Source of the DNA: CAMLDH01 sp966250375
Lineage (GTDB): Bacteria > Pseudomonadota > Gammaproteobacteria > Burkholderiales > Burkholderiaceae_D
DNA: 8,612 nucleotides
Reading direction: 5' to 3'
Assembly: GCA_966250375.1 (NCBI GenBank)
Contig: CBINHE010000140.1
Span: forward strand, 1-8,612
The translations under genes were made by a program, and so were the position numbers. Under the pieces are notes generated by a model that saw only the letters and a list, made by a program, of their open reading frames with translations, searched no databases and was not told the origin of the DNA. This document shows, in pieces, positions 1 through 5,808 of the stretch (its first letter is position 1; the number at the start of each line of letters is the position of its first letter).

Positions 1-324
1 AGGCCGAACAGTGGGGGGCGCCATAGGAGGGACGGTGGGGAGGGCCTTGGGCCAAGCAGTGAGGGGGCGCGCAGGGGGGAAGGTGGGGAAGGTCTTGGGC
101 CGAGCAGTGGGCCGAGTAGTGGGGGAGATGGCCACCGAGACGCCTTTATCGCGGCGGGAGCCATAGCAGGTTCTTTTGTTCTGGCCGCAGCACTCTACTG
201 CGGCAACAAGTATCGCAGCCGAACTCCAAGTTCAGAAGGTGGTTCAGGCGCAGAAAATTTCAAAAACATTTACACAAAATCGCGGCCCCCCCCTAAAAAA
301 ACGCTCACCGATATCAATATTTAA
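1..324 (+). CDS. 3' end of a Gly/Ser-rich repeat protein with one transmembrane helix (partial)
   Basis: Frame 1 is open from the first base of the window to a TAA at 322-324, giving the last 107 residues of a protein that starts upstream. Residues 1-43 are low-complexity Gly/Ser/Arg/Glu with a 16-residue tandem repeat (GGEGLGPSS occurs twice). Residues 46-67 form a hydrophobic small-residue segment (DAFIAAGAIAGSFVLAAALY), a good single transmembrane helix. It is followed by a basic, polar tail (NKYRSR at the membrane edge, later RPPPKK) ending TLTDINI. Positive charges right after the helix predict a cytoplasmic C-terminus and an outward or lumenal repeat domain. The stop lies 11 nt before the asparaginase ATG, so the two genes are probably co-transcribed. 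I do not recognise the family. It could be a surface protein or a secreted effector with a membrane anchor; no LPXTG-type sorting signal is visible. The coding call rests on the open frame, the in-frame repeat and the membrane segment. Confidence 0.6.
   Translation, partial: RPNSGGRHRRDGGEGLGPSSEGARRGEGGEGLGPSSGPSSGGDGHRDAFIAAGAIAGSFVLAAALYCGNKYRSRTPSSEGGSGAENFKNIYTKSRPPPKKTLTDINI
4..129 (+). repeat. 48-nt (16-codon) in-frame tandem repeat, about 2.6 copies
   Basis: The GC-rich start of the window is a degenerate tandem repeat of period 48 nt: a partial unit at 4-33, then 34-81 and 82-129. The second and third units share the core GGEGLGPSS, with differences mostly at third codon positions (GAG/GAA, GGC/GGT, CCA/CCG). 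The period is a multiple of three and the wobble-position changes fit translated DNA. The array probably continues beyond the left edge. Confidence 0.6.
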
Positions 325-335
325 ACAAACTTACT

Positions 336-1610
336 ATGGCAAACCTCATCAATTTTCCCTGCTTTTCGTCCACTCCTTTCATTACCAAATCTACTCCCGA
401 TAGCAGAGTAAAAACGTCTTCCGAACAGGCATCCGCAAACGCCGCACGCGCCAATGCGCAAGAGCGGCCGCACACTGCCTTGCCCAGAAAAAAAATAAGA
501 TTTGGCGACTACAAACTCAATATCGAAATCCCGGGCACTGCGAATCGCAAGCCGGTCATCGCATTCATTCCCCTTGGAGGAACGATTTCTGCTGTAGGTA
601 CTGAGCACGCCTATACGGCGGGCGAAAGGTCGGGCAAGGATTTGCTCGGCACCGCCCATGTTCCACATAACGTGAAGGTCATCGTCGAGGACAACCCGCC
701 GTTCACGATGGATTCCAAAGACTTGTCGCCCCAGGATTTGATTGCACTGCGCAGTGCGATCATGCAAAAGCTGGAAACGGCAGACAGCATCGTATTAACG
801 CACGGATCGGACACAATGGCCACAACGGCCTTCTTCCTCCAGCTGACCATACCGAAAGAGAAGATAGCAGGTAAGAAAATCATCTTCGCCGGTTCGATGA
901 AACCAGCGAATTTCAAAAAACCGGACGGACCGACGAATCTCAGCAATGCCTTCCGTCTTGCAAAGAGGGCCAACGGGCAAGGCACCATGGCTGTGATGAA
1001 TGCAAGCGGGGAAGTCTTCTCGCCACCCTATTTTGAAAAAAAACATACTGACGCTGTTGCTGCTTTCAAAGTGGTAAACGGCCAGCCTGCCGCGCACATC
1101 ACGCGTATCCCTCTGCTTGATAAGCATGTCGTCAGTATCAAGAAAGAACCAGCAGCACCGGCAAGAACTTTTGATATCGGCGGTGCACAGAATCTTCCCT
1201 ACGTTCCTGTCATACAAAGCCAGGCAAACGTCGATCCGGCAACGATCATCGAGGACATCAAAACCAAAATCAGCAAGGGCGCACGCGCGATTGTGTACGC
1301 CGGGACAGGCAATGGAACAATCCACAAGGACATCGAAGCTGCCATACCCGGCATTATTGCGGAGACAGGCGTTCCGATCATTCGCGCTACCAAGGTGGGA
1401 GATGGTGAGGTGACACGCAACGATGCGTTCCCTGACGACTTGCATGGAACGATCTGCGCGGGCAAGCTCGTGCCCGATATGGCGGCCATACTGGCCCAGG
1501 TGGCTATCGCAGAGGCACTGCATCAGGGCGGAGAGATTAATAACGACGCACTTCGCACGGTGTTCGACAGCTATCAGACGCCAAAGAATGCGGAGGAGCA
1601 TGCCGTGTAG
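336..1610 (+). CDS. L-asparaginase (type II-like asparaginase/glutaminase family) with N-terminal extension
   Basis: Hydrolyses L-asparagine to aspartate and ammonia, possibly also glutamine. The 424 residues split into an unusual polar N-terminus (about 1-72) and a full asparaginase fold. The first catalytic motif is LGGTI with the nucleophilic Thr83. Tyr93 and Ser127 align with the substrate residues Tyr25 and Ser58 of E. coli AnsB. The second motif is HGSDT (156-160), where Ser158 replaces the usual Thr of HGTDT and Asp159 is kept. Lys235 in EKKHTD aligns with catalytic Lys162. GSMKP plus DGPTNL and the C-terminal AGTGNG and RATKVGDG segments also match. The protein is about 75 residues longer than AnsB. 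The N-terminus is Ser/Thr/Ala/Asn-rich and poor in acidic residues, with no hydrophobic signal-peptide core, so Sec export is not supported. The start has no clear Shine-Dalgarno but lies 11 nt after the upstream stop, which suggests coupling. Family certain; localisation unknown. Confidence 0.93.
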   Translation: MANLINFPCFSSTPFITKSTPDSRVKTSSEQASANAARANAQERPHTALPRKKIRFGDYKLNIEIPGTANRKPVIAFIPLGGTISAVGTEHAYTAGERSGKDLLGTAHVPHNVKVIVEDNPPFTMDSKDLSPQDLIALRSAIMQKLETADSIVLTHGSDTMATTAFFLQLTIPKEKIAGKKIIFAGSMKPANFKKPDGPTNLSNAFRLAKRANGQGTMAVMNASGEVFSPPYFEKKHTDAVAAFKVVNGQPAAHITRIPLLDKHVVSIKKEPAAPARTFDIGGAQNLPYVPVIQSQANVDPATIIEDIKTKISKGARAIVYAGTGNGTIHKDIEAAIPGIIAETGVPIIRATKVGDGEVTRNDAFPDDLHGTICAGKLVPDMAAILAQVAIAEALHQGGEINNDALRTVFDSYQTPKNAEEHAV

Positions 1611-1690
1611 GCGCAGCGATGTTTGTAGACGCGCGCAACAATGTTGATTCTCCACTCCCGTGAGGCATGAGTATCTACACATAGGGGAGA

Positions 1691-1773
1691 GTAGCAGGGG
1701 TTTCGTGGAGCACTGCTCCACGCCTGCGTAACGGATTGCGCTTGCAAGCGCAATCCTCTTGGTTGGGATGGGG
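1691..1773. repeat. Modular palindromic dispersed repeat, short copy
   Basis: This element matches 8388-8514 almost base for base at both ends, but lacks a 44-nt central segment present there. It contains a 9-bp inverted repeat (CGTGGAGCA/TGCTCCACG, 1704-1722, one-base centre) and a perfect 24-bp palindrome at 1733-1756 centred on GCGCTTGCAAGCGC, then CTCTTGGTTGGGATGGGG. It lies downstream of the asparaginase stop and of the convergent cytochrome gene, a typical place for REP/BIME-like elements, and may also end transcription. The remainder of the 251-nt gap (1611-1861) holds no gene that I can support. Confidence 0.75.
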
Positions 1774-1861
1774 GGTAGTACGTGTCAATCAACTTCTAAA
1801 TTCTCAATAGCCGGAAGAAACCCTTTCCTGATTTGCCGAAAAGCGCCGGCCCGTCTTCGAC

Positions 1862-3214
1862 TCAAAGCGATTTCAGGTACTCGGCCAGATCGTTCTTCTC
1901 TTGCTCCGACAAGCGCAAGCCGAAGTGTGCATCGTAATGATTGACGACGGTGCGTAGAGTCGGGAAGCGACCGTCATGATAAAAGCCGCCTTTGGTATGC
2001 GTCCACAATCCTTTGAGCGGCGCGGTACGGTAACGCTTGTCGGGTGCTCGGTTCGCCTGGAAATCGTCAATGCCGATTTCTTGCGCGGTGTGCATGTTCC
2101 AACCCGGTTCGGTGAATATCGGCGGGACATGGCAGGTGGCGCACTTTGCCTTGTTGTCGAATAGTTGCTTGCCGCGCAGCGCCGCGTTCTGGTTGAAGCT
2201 GCCCGCCGGCGGTTTCGGTGCGGGGATCGCAAGCTGATAGAAATGCAGGTCAGCCACTTTAGCGGTGAGGAGATCGGGGTCGTTGCGCACATTGCCAAAA
2301 CCATTGCGGGCCGCCACCGGAAATTGCGCCGGATCATTCAAGCGCGGATCGAAGAATGTTCCCTTTCCATGCATTGCCAGCGTGGCGACGAATGCGTTCC
2401 AGTGCGTGACGGAACCCCAGCCGGTCCAAGTATGCAGGTTCACGCCTGCGAGGCCGAACGCCGGCGGCAGCAGCGTCGCGGCGGTTTTTCCGTCCGGACG
2501 GAAGCCTTTGCCGTCGAGTAGCAGTTCTGCGTCGAATTTTCCCGGGCCCCAAGCGGCCAGCACGGCACGCACGGCTTCTTCACTGATGTTGAGCACTTTG
2601 GCCACGGCGCTGAGATCCGGCGAGAGATTGATAATCGCACCGACGTTCAGATCGCGATTGGCCCAGCCATCGAGCCGGCGCCCGATCCCAGGCGCCAGCG
2701 AATTGTCGACCGTGGAGTGGCACAGCGCACACTGTATTCCCATCGAGCGCAGATGCCCGCTCGCATCGAATAACCCGGTCACGCCGACCACGGCATTGGA
2801 CTTGAGCAACGCTATCGTATTGGCCGGATCGTTCAGATTGACTTGCCCGTTCTTCAAGCTTTCGATCAAGGTAGAAGGAAGCGCATCGACGTCCACTTTC
2901 AGTCCGGCGTCTAGCGCCGCTTTCGGGCTTAGGCCCGGACCGATGCCGCCAAGCTGCGCCCCCGCGATTGATTGATGCAGCTTGATGGTGTCGCCCCAGA
3001 ATGCCTCATCGCCGAAGGTGTCGAAACGGAAGGCTTGCCTTCCTGCGGTAACCGAGCGTTGTGCATTGTTATCTATTTGCCGGTCGAGTTCGGTGGGCGC
3101 TTTCTCGACCTTGTCCGAATCCGCGGCGTTGGATTGATGGAGGCTCCAGGCGATAAAAATCGCTGGGAGGAGCAACGCGGGAAGTGCCGCGATGCGCAGC
3201 CAATGATGTTTCAT
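1862..3214 (-). CDS. Periplasmic diheme cytochrome c (MauG/cytochrome c peroxidase-like)
   Basis: A 450-residue secreted redox protein. Residues 1-30 are a Sec signal peptide (MKHHWLR, hydrophobic core LPALLLPAIFIAW, likely cleavage after SNA). Two c-type heme sites are present: C162-A-L-C-H166 and C358-A-T-C-H362. The C-terminal half carries the layout typical of the cytochrome c peroxidase/MauG superfamily, with RYRTAPLKGLW and FYHDGRFPTLRTVVNHY (395-427). It should act in the periplasm as an electron-transfer or peroxidase-type enzyme; the substrate cannot be read from sequence. The ATG at 3214-3212 is chosen because it begins the signal peptide and has AAGGAA six bases upstream; the frame stays open 69 codons further, but that extension would bury the signal peptide. 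It is transcribed convergently with the asparaginase and has no evident functional link to its neighbours. Superfamily call is firm; peroxidase activity is inference. Confidence 0.88.
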   Translation of the reverse strand: MKHHWLRIAALPALLLPAIFIAWSLHQSNAADSDKVEKAPTELDRQIDNNAQRSVTAGRQAFRFDTFGDEAFWGDTIKLHQSIAGAQLGGIGPGLSPKAALDAGLKVDVDALPSTLIESLKNGQVNLNDPANTIALLKSNAVVGVTGLFDASGHLRSMGIQCALCHSTVDNSLAPGIGRRLDGWANRDLNVGAIINLSPDLSAVAKVLNISEEAVRAVLAAWGPGKFDAELLLDGKGFRPDGKTAATLLPPAFGLAGVNLHTWTGWGSVTHWNAFVATLAMHGKGTFFDPRLNDPAQFPVAARNGFGNVRNDPDLLTAKVADLHFYQLAIPAPKPPAGSFNQNAALRGKQLFDNKAKCATCHVPPIFTEPGWNMHTAQEIGIDDFQANRAPDKRYRTAPLKGLWTHTKGGFYHDGRFPTLRTVVNHYDAHFGLRLSEQEKNDLAEYLKSL

Positions 3215-3220
3215 TTTGGT

Positions 3221-3226
3221 TTCCTT
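3221..3226 (-). promoter_or_regulatory. Ribosome binding site of the diheme cytochrome c gene
   Basis: On the minus strand AAGGAA lies six bases before the ATG at 3214. It fixes the start at the signal peptide rather than at the far upstream in-frame ATG at 3421. Confidence 0.7.
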
Positions 3227-3344
3227 TTTCACGTGCAACGTTGTTGCAGCGTTGCTTGATGGGCTTGATGCGCCCCTCTGTTTGGCAGATGTGACCGCTT
3301 CATCATGCGCTTCGTCTGCGGTTGTTTTTTTGTGCAGGCGCAAA

Positions 3345-3370
3345 GACGGCATGTCCGATAACATGCCGTC
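3345..3370. repeat. Perfect 10-bp stem hairpin (GACGGCATGT / ACATGCCGTC)
   Basis: A perfect 10-bp inverted repeat with a CCGATA loop at the left end of the CHAT-locus remnant. The related copy upstream of the intact CHAT gene (from 5883) has lost pairing in the stem. It has no T-run on either strand, so its role as a terminator or operator is unclear. Confidence 0.6.
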
Positions 3371-3439
3371 TGCTCGTGTTTCCTTGCAAGGTGCGCGTCC
3401 TCTTTTGTTCAGCCGATCCAATCAATGCGCCTGGGGTTA
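3349..3439 (+). pseudogene. Deleted remnant of a second CHAT-protease locus
   Basis: Two adjoining blocks match two separated parts of the intact CHAT locus. Block 1 (3349-3386) matches 5883-5920, upstream of the CHAT gene, with a one-base indel and a few substitutions. Block 2 (3387-3439) matches 6754-6806 inside the CHAT gene at 49 of 53 bases and encodes VRVLFCSADPIN followed by APGV (VPGV in the intact gene). In the remnant the blocks are fused, whereas in the intact locus 833 bases separate them. Three of the four differences in block 2 are synonymous third-position changes. This is what remains of a paralogous copy after an internal deletion; similarity stops abruptly after GGGGTTA. It cannot encode an active protease because both catalytic segments are missing. 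Confidence 0.75.
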
Positions 3440-3555
3440 CTTTGTGCTCCACGCCATCGCCAACTTCACGTCATGGCGGGATAGATGGTTTGCGCCGGTT
3501 CCGATAACCGGCCAAGCCGACAGCACGTCATAAAACGGTGCCATTCGATAGGTAG

Positions 3556-3573
3556 GGCGCATCGCGATGCGCC
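3556..3573. repeat. Perfect 18-bp REP-like palindrome
   Basis: GGCGCATCGCGATGCGCC is its own reverse complement, preceded by GTAG, just beyond the stop of the LRR gene. GGCGCA/TGCGCC stems recur at 5739-5783. It resembles GTAGGGCGCA-type dispersed palindromes of proteobacterial intergenic regions. It may act as a 3' transcript end or a REP element. Confidence 0.55.
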
Positions 3574-3595
3574 GGATGGTTCTTCCCCAACCGAG

Positions 3596-5533
3596 CTACT
3601 CAAAACGCACGTTGGGCGGATTGGGACGCTGTAGTGCAGCGTCGAAGGCCCTGACGCCTGCATCTCCAAGCGCATTGTTGTCGCTCAAGTCCAGGTTGAT
3701 CAGTTTGGAATTGAGCAGTGCTGGGGCGAGGAGGAAGGCACCCTCATCACCAATACCGGTGTCGGTCAAATCGAGGTTGGTGAGCGTCGAATCGGGCAGT
3801 GCGTGGGCGAAGGCGATGGCGCCTTCATCTGCAATATCGTTATAGCTAAAATCCAGGTTGACCACCATGGACCATGGCAATGCAGCGGCAAGCTCCGCAG
3901 CGCCTTCATGTCCGATCTCATTGTCAGACAAGTCAAGTCTGATCAGTTTAGATTGCGCCAGCGCGGCGGCGAAAGCCTTGGCGCCTTCGTCTCCAATCGA
4001 GTTATCGTCAAAAATCAGATCGGACAGCCCGGACTGGCGCAACTTGTTTGCGATGGCTACAGCCCCTTCCTCTCCAAGCGCGTTTCCGCCCAAGCTCAGG
4101 CTGGTCAGCCTGGACTGCTGCAGCTTGTCCGCGAGGGCTGCGACGCCAATAGCCGTAATCTCAGTGTGGCATAAACTTAGATGAGTCAGCATGGATTGCG
4201 CTAGTGCGTCGGCGATCACGCTGGCACATGGATCGCTTATTTGGCCGCCATTCAATCTCAGGCTGTGCAGCTTGGAATGCCGCAGCGCGTTGGCAATGGC
4301 GGTGATGCCTTCTTCTTCAAGTCCGCAATCGTTTAATTTCAGGGTGGTCAGACTGGATTGCGGCAGTTCGTTGGCAATCGCCGTAGCACCTTGATCGTTA
4401 ATCTCGTTCTCGCTGAGCACCAGTCTGCGCAGCTTGGATTGCTGTAATTGTTGGGCGATGACGATGGCGCCTTGGTCGCTCATACCAGTGCCGCTCAAAT
4501 CCAGATCGGTCAGCAGGGAATGCGGCAGTGCGTCGGCAAGCGTGGTGATGGCTTGCATATCACTTTGATTGCGGCTTAAATCCAGGCGCGTCAGCTTGGA
4601 TTGCGGCAGTTGAGTGGCAATTGCATTGATACCTTTAGCATCAATGGAGTTTTCGGATAGATGCAGTTCGGTCAGCTCGGACTGTGGCAATTGGCCGGCG
4701 ATAGCCAAAGCACCTGGAGTGCCAATGCGGTTGTTACTTAAATTCAGGATGGCCACTTTGGATTTTGGCAGTGCATTGGCAATGGCCTTGGCGCCTTCGG
4801 TTCCAATGGTATTGTTGGACAAATTCAACTCGGTCAGCTTGGACAGCAGCTTGACGGCAATGGATACGGCACCTTGATCGCTAAGGCTATTTCCGTGCAG
4901 ATTCAATTTGCTCAGTTTGCATTGCTCCAGGCTGTCGGCCATGACTATGGCGGCTTCATCTCCGATCTGGTTGTGGCCAAAATCCAGATCGATCTCAAAC
5001 CTTTGGTTGCCGTTCTGGCTCATCGCATTCATTGTTGTCATGAGATCTTGAAGTGGCAAATTCTCCGCATCCGGAAACGCGTGGATGTCCAGTTTCACCT
5101 TCTCCAGATGCTGAGTGACTTCTGCGCGAGATAATTCTTCAAGAACAATCTGCCGTTCATTCGGCGATAAGCGACTAAATGGCATTTCAATGTGCTTATT
5201 GCTTTGGACCAAGCGGATAAATTTTTGCCGGAATTCGCCGTCTCCAGCCATGTTGTGAATGGCTGTTCTGGTTGCCGACATTCCAACGTTCTGGAATTCG
5301 TTCGTTGTGTCTTTCGTGACATCACGAAGATCGCGATTGACGAGATTCAGTTTTGCCAAGCCACGGGCCGCCTCCCGTGCCGCCTCTTCTCGGCTTACAG
5401 AAGGATTTTTTCTGGTTGCGTCTTCCGTGATGGTGTCATGAACATGTTTGACAATTTTTGTTTGCAATTCTTTGGGCATATCCGTCAGCAAGAATTGGGT
5501 TTGTTTATTGGTGGTTGAGGGAGGAATTCTCAT
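3596..5533 (-). CDS. Large LRR protein (ribonuclease-inhibitor type) with F-box-like N-terminus; GALA-like effector candidate
   Basis: 645 residues without signal peptide or membrane segment. Residues about 179-640 are 17 consecutive leucine-rich repeats of 27 residues with the pattern LTxLDLSxNxIGDEGAxAIAxALPQSK, the ribonuclease-inhibitor/NLR class that folds into a horseshoe binding other proteins. Residues about 16-75 (LTDMPKELQTKIVKHV, then a polar insert, then LAKLNLVNRDLRDVT) follow the F-box pattern of an LPxEL-type first helix and an L-x-LVNRxLR second helix, although the insert makes it longer than a typical F-box. Residues 80-178 form a mostly helical linker. An F-box plus such LRRs is the architecture of the secreted GALA effectors of Ralstonia, which recruit host SKP1 ubiquitin ligases; here that is an inference. 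Alternatively it is an intracellular sensor or scaffold for the divergent CHAT unit. Start: ATG at 5533 with AGG seven bases upstream. LRR call certain, F-box tentative. Confidence 0.88.
   Translation of the reverse strand: MRIPPSTTNKQTQFLLTDMPKELQTKIVKHVHDTITEDATRKNPSVSREEAAREAARGLAKLNLVNRDLRDVTKDTTNEFQNVGMSATRTAIHNMAGDGEFRQKFIRLVQSNKHIEMPFSRLSPNERQIVLEELSRAEVTQHLEKVKLDIHAFPDAENLPLQDLMTTMNAMSQNGNQRFEIDLDFGHNQIGDEAAIVMADSLEQCKLSKLNLHGNSLSDQGAVSIAVKLLSKLTELNLSNNTIGTEGAKAIANALPKSKVAILNLSNNRIGTPGALAIAGQLPQSELTELHLSENSIDAKGINAIATQLPQSKLTRLDLSRNQSDMQAITTLADALPHSLLTDLDLSGTGMSDQGAIVIAQQLQQSKLRRLVLSENEINDQGATAIANELPQSSLTTLKLNDCGLEEEGITAIANALRHSKLHSLRLNGGQISDPCASVIADALAQSMLTHLSLCHTEITAIGVAALADKLQQSRLTSLSLGGNALGEEGAVAIANKLRQSGLSDLIFDDNSIGDEGAKAFAAALAQSKLIRLDLSDNEIGHEGAAELAAALPWSMVVNLDFSYNDIADEGAIAFAHALPDSTLTNLDLTDTGIGDEGAFLLAPALLNSKLINLDLSDNNALGDAGVRAFDAALQRPNPPNVRFE
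3626..4999 (-). repeat. 81-nt coding repeat array encoding 17 LRRs
   Basis: The LRR region is an 81-nt (27-codon) periodic array. Recurrent tracts on the plus strand such as CAGCTTGGATTGCGGCAGT mark the LPQSKL junction between units. Units diverge at the solvent-exposed positions and keep the Leu/Asn/Gly framework, as expected of an old, selected array rather than a recent expansion. The seventh and eighth units and the twelfth to fourteenth keep the DQGA or (D/E)EGA turn best. Confidence 0.85.
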
Positions 5534-5563
5534 GCTATCGCCTAGAAATCAATATATGGATAT

Positions 5564-5725
5564 ATGAGTGGATATTTATCACCAAGCGGTTCCATCTCAT
5601 CGATTAAAGAGGGGGAAGGCAGAATTCGGAAAAATCGTACTTCAAGCCAAATGTGCACTGAAGGGAGGAAGGAAATGTGGAATGGCGTGTTCAAAAACGG
5701 TAAATTTCTGCTTGGCACTGGATAA
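5564..5725 (+). CDS. Possible micro-ORF with MORN-like C-terminus (weak)
   Basis: A 53-codon frame begins with ATG at 5564 and ends in TAA at 5723-5725. Its last 16 codons, from an internal ATG at 5675, follow an unusually strong purine tract (AAGGGAGGAAGGAA) and read MWNGVFKNGKFLLGTG. That fits the MORN repeat pattern (aromatic-x-G-x-F-x-x-G-K, then G-x-G). The stop codon sits inside the hairpin at 5720-5738 and a second hairpin follows directly, giving a leader-peptide-like layout. A frame this short can arise by chance. It could be a small protein, a translated leader for the downstream unit, or the residue of a longer MORN gene. Confidence 0.22.
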   Translation: MSGYLSPSGSISSIKEGEGRIRKNRTSSQMCTEGRKEMWNGVFKNGKFLLGTG

Positions 5726-5738
5726 GGATTGATTATCC

Positions 5739-5783
5739 TGCGCCACTATCGGCGCAATTTCCCGGCGCATCTTGCCTTGCGCC
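5739..5783. repeat. REP-like pair of GGCGCA/TGCGCC hairpins
   Basis: Two adjacent stem-loops use the same 6-bp stem in opposite order: TGCGCC-ACTATC-GGCGCA (5739-5756) and GGCGCA-TCTTGCCT-TGCGCC (5764-5783), separated by ATTTCCC. The first is preceded immediately by another inverted repeat, GGATAA/TTATCC (5720-5738). The stem is the same as in the palindrome at 3556-3573. Paired inverted short palindromes between genes are the hallmark of BIME-type REP elements. Confidence 0.55.
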
Positions 5784-5791
5784 CATTTGTG

Positions 5792-5808
5792 ATTACACGG
5801 TATGTAAT
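5792..5808. promoter_or_regulatory. Small dyad ATTACA-CGGTA-TGTAAT
   Basis: A perfect 6-bp inverted repeat with a 5-base spacer in the divergent intergenic region. The size and spacing would suit a dimeric regulator, but no promoter is recognised beside it, and it may be fortuitous. Confidence 0.25.

Larger units (their letters stand above)
3215..3595. other. 381-nt intergenic region with a CHAT-locus remnant and hairpins
   Basis: No intact gene is supported here. The region contains the cytochrome ribosome binding site, a hairpin at 3345-3370, a mosaic remnant of the CHAT locus at 3349-3439, a 7-bp-stem hairpin at 3494-3512 (GCCGGTT/AACCGGC, loop CCGAT) and a perfect palindrome at 3556-3573. 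It must hold the cytochrome promoter and the 3' end of the LRR transcript. None of the hairpins is followed by a convincing T-run on the minus strand, so no intrinsic terminator is called. Confidence 0.6.

Noticed and set aside
795..1721. Long minus-strand frame opposite the asparaginase gene
   Set aside because: It is antisense to a fully recognisable asparaginase, Cys- and Arg-rich without motifs, and disappears outside that gene's codon pattern.
2265..2975. 236-codon plus-strand frame inside the diheme cytochrome gene
   Set aside because: It is a shadow of the minus-strand cytochrome, which has a signal peptide and two CXXCH motifs; the frame is Ser/Pro/Arg-rich with no domain.
3215..3421. 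N-terminal extension of the cytochrome from the ATG at 3421
   Set aside because: The extension would place the signal peptide internally, has no ribosome site, and overlaps the CHAT-locus remnant; AAGGAA supports the start at 3214.
3626..4999. Regular 81-nt spaced repeats considered as a CRISPR or satellite array
   Set aside because: The period is a multiple of three in an open frame and encodes consensus LRRs; units diverge throughout without a constant repeat and variable spacer structure.
5550..5580. AT-rich stretch as the LRR promoter
   Set aside because: TATATCC/TATATT-like -10 candidates exist, but none is correctly spaced from a good -35, so no promoter is called.
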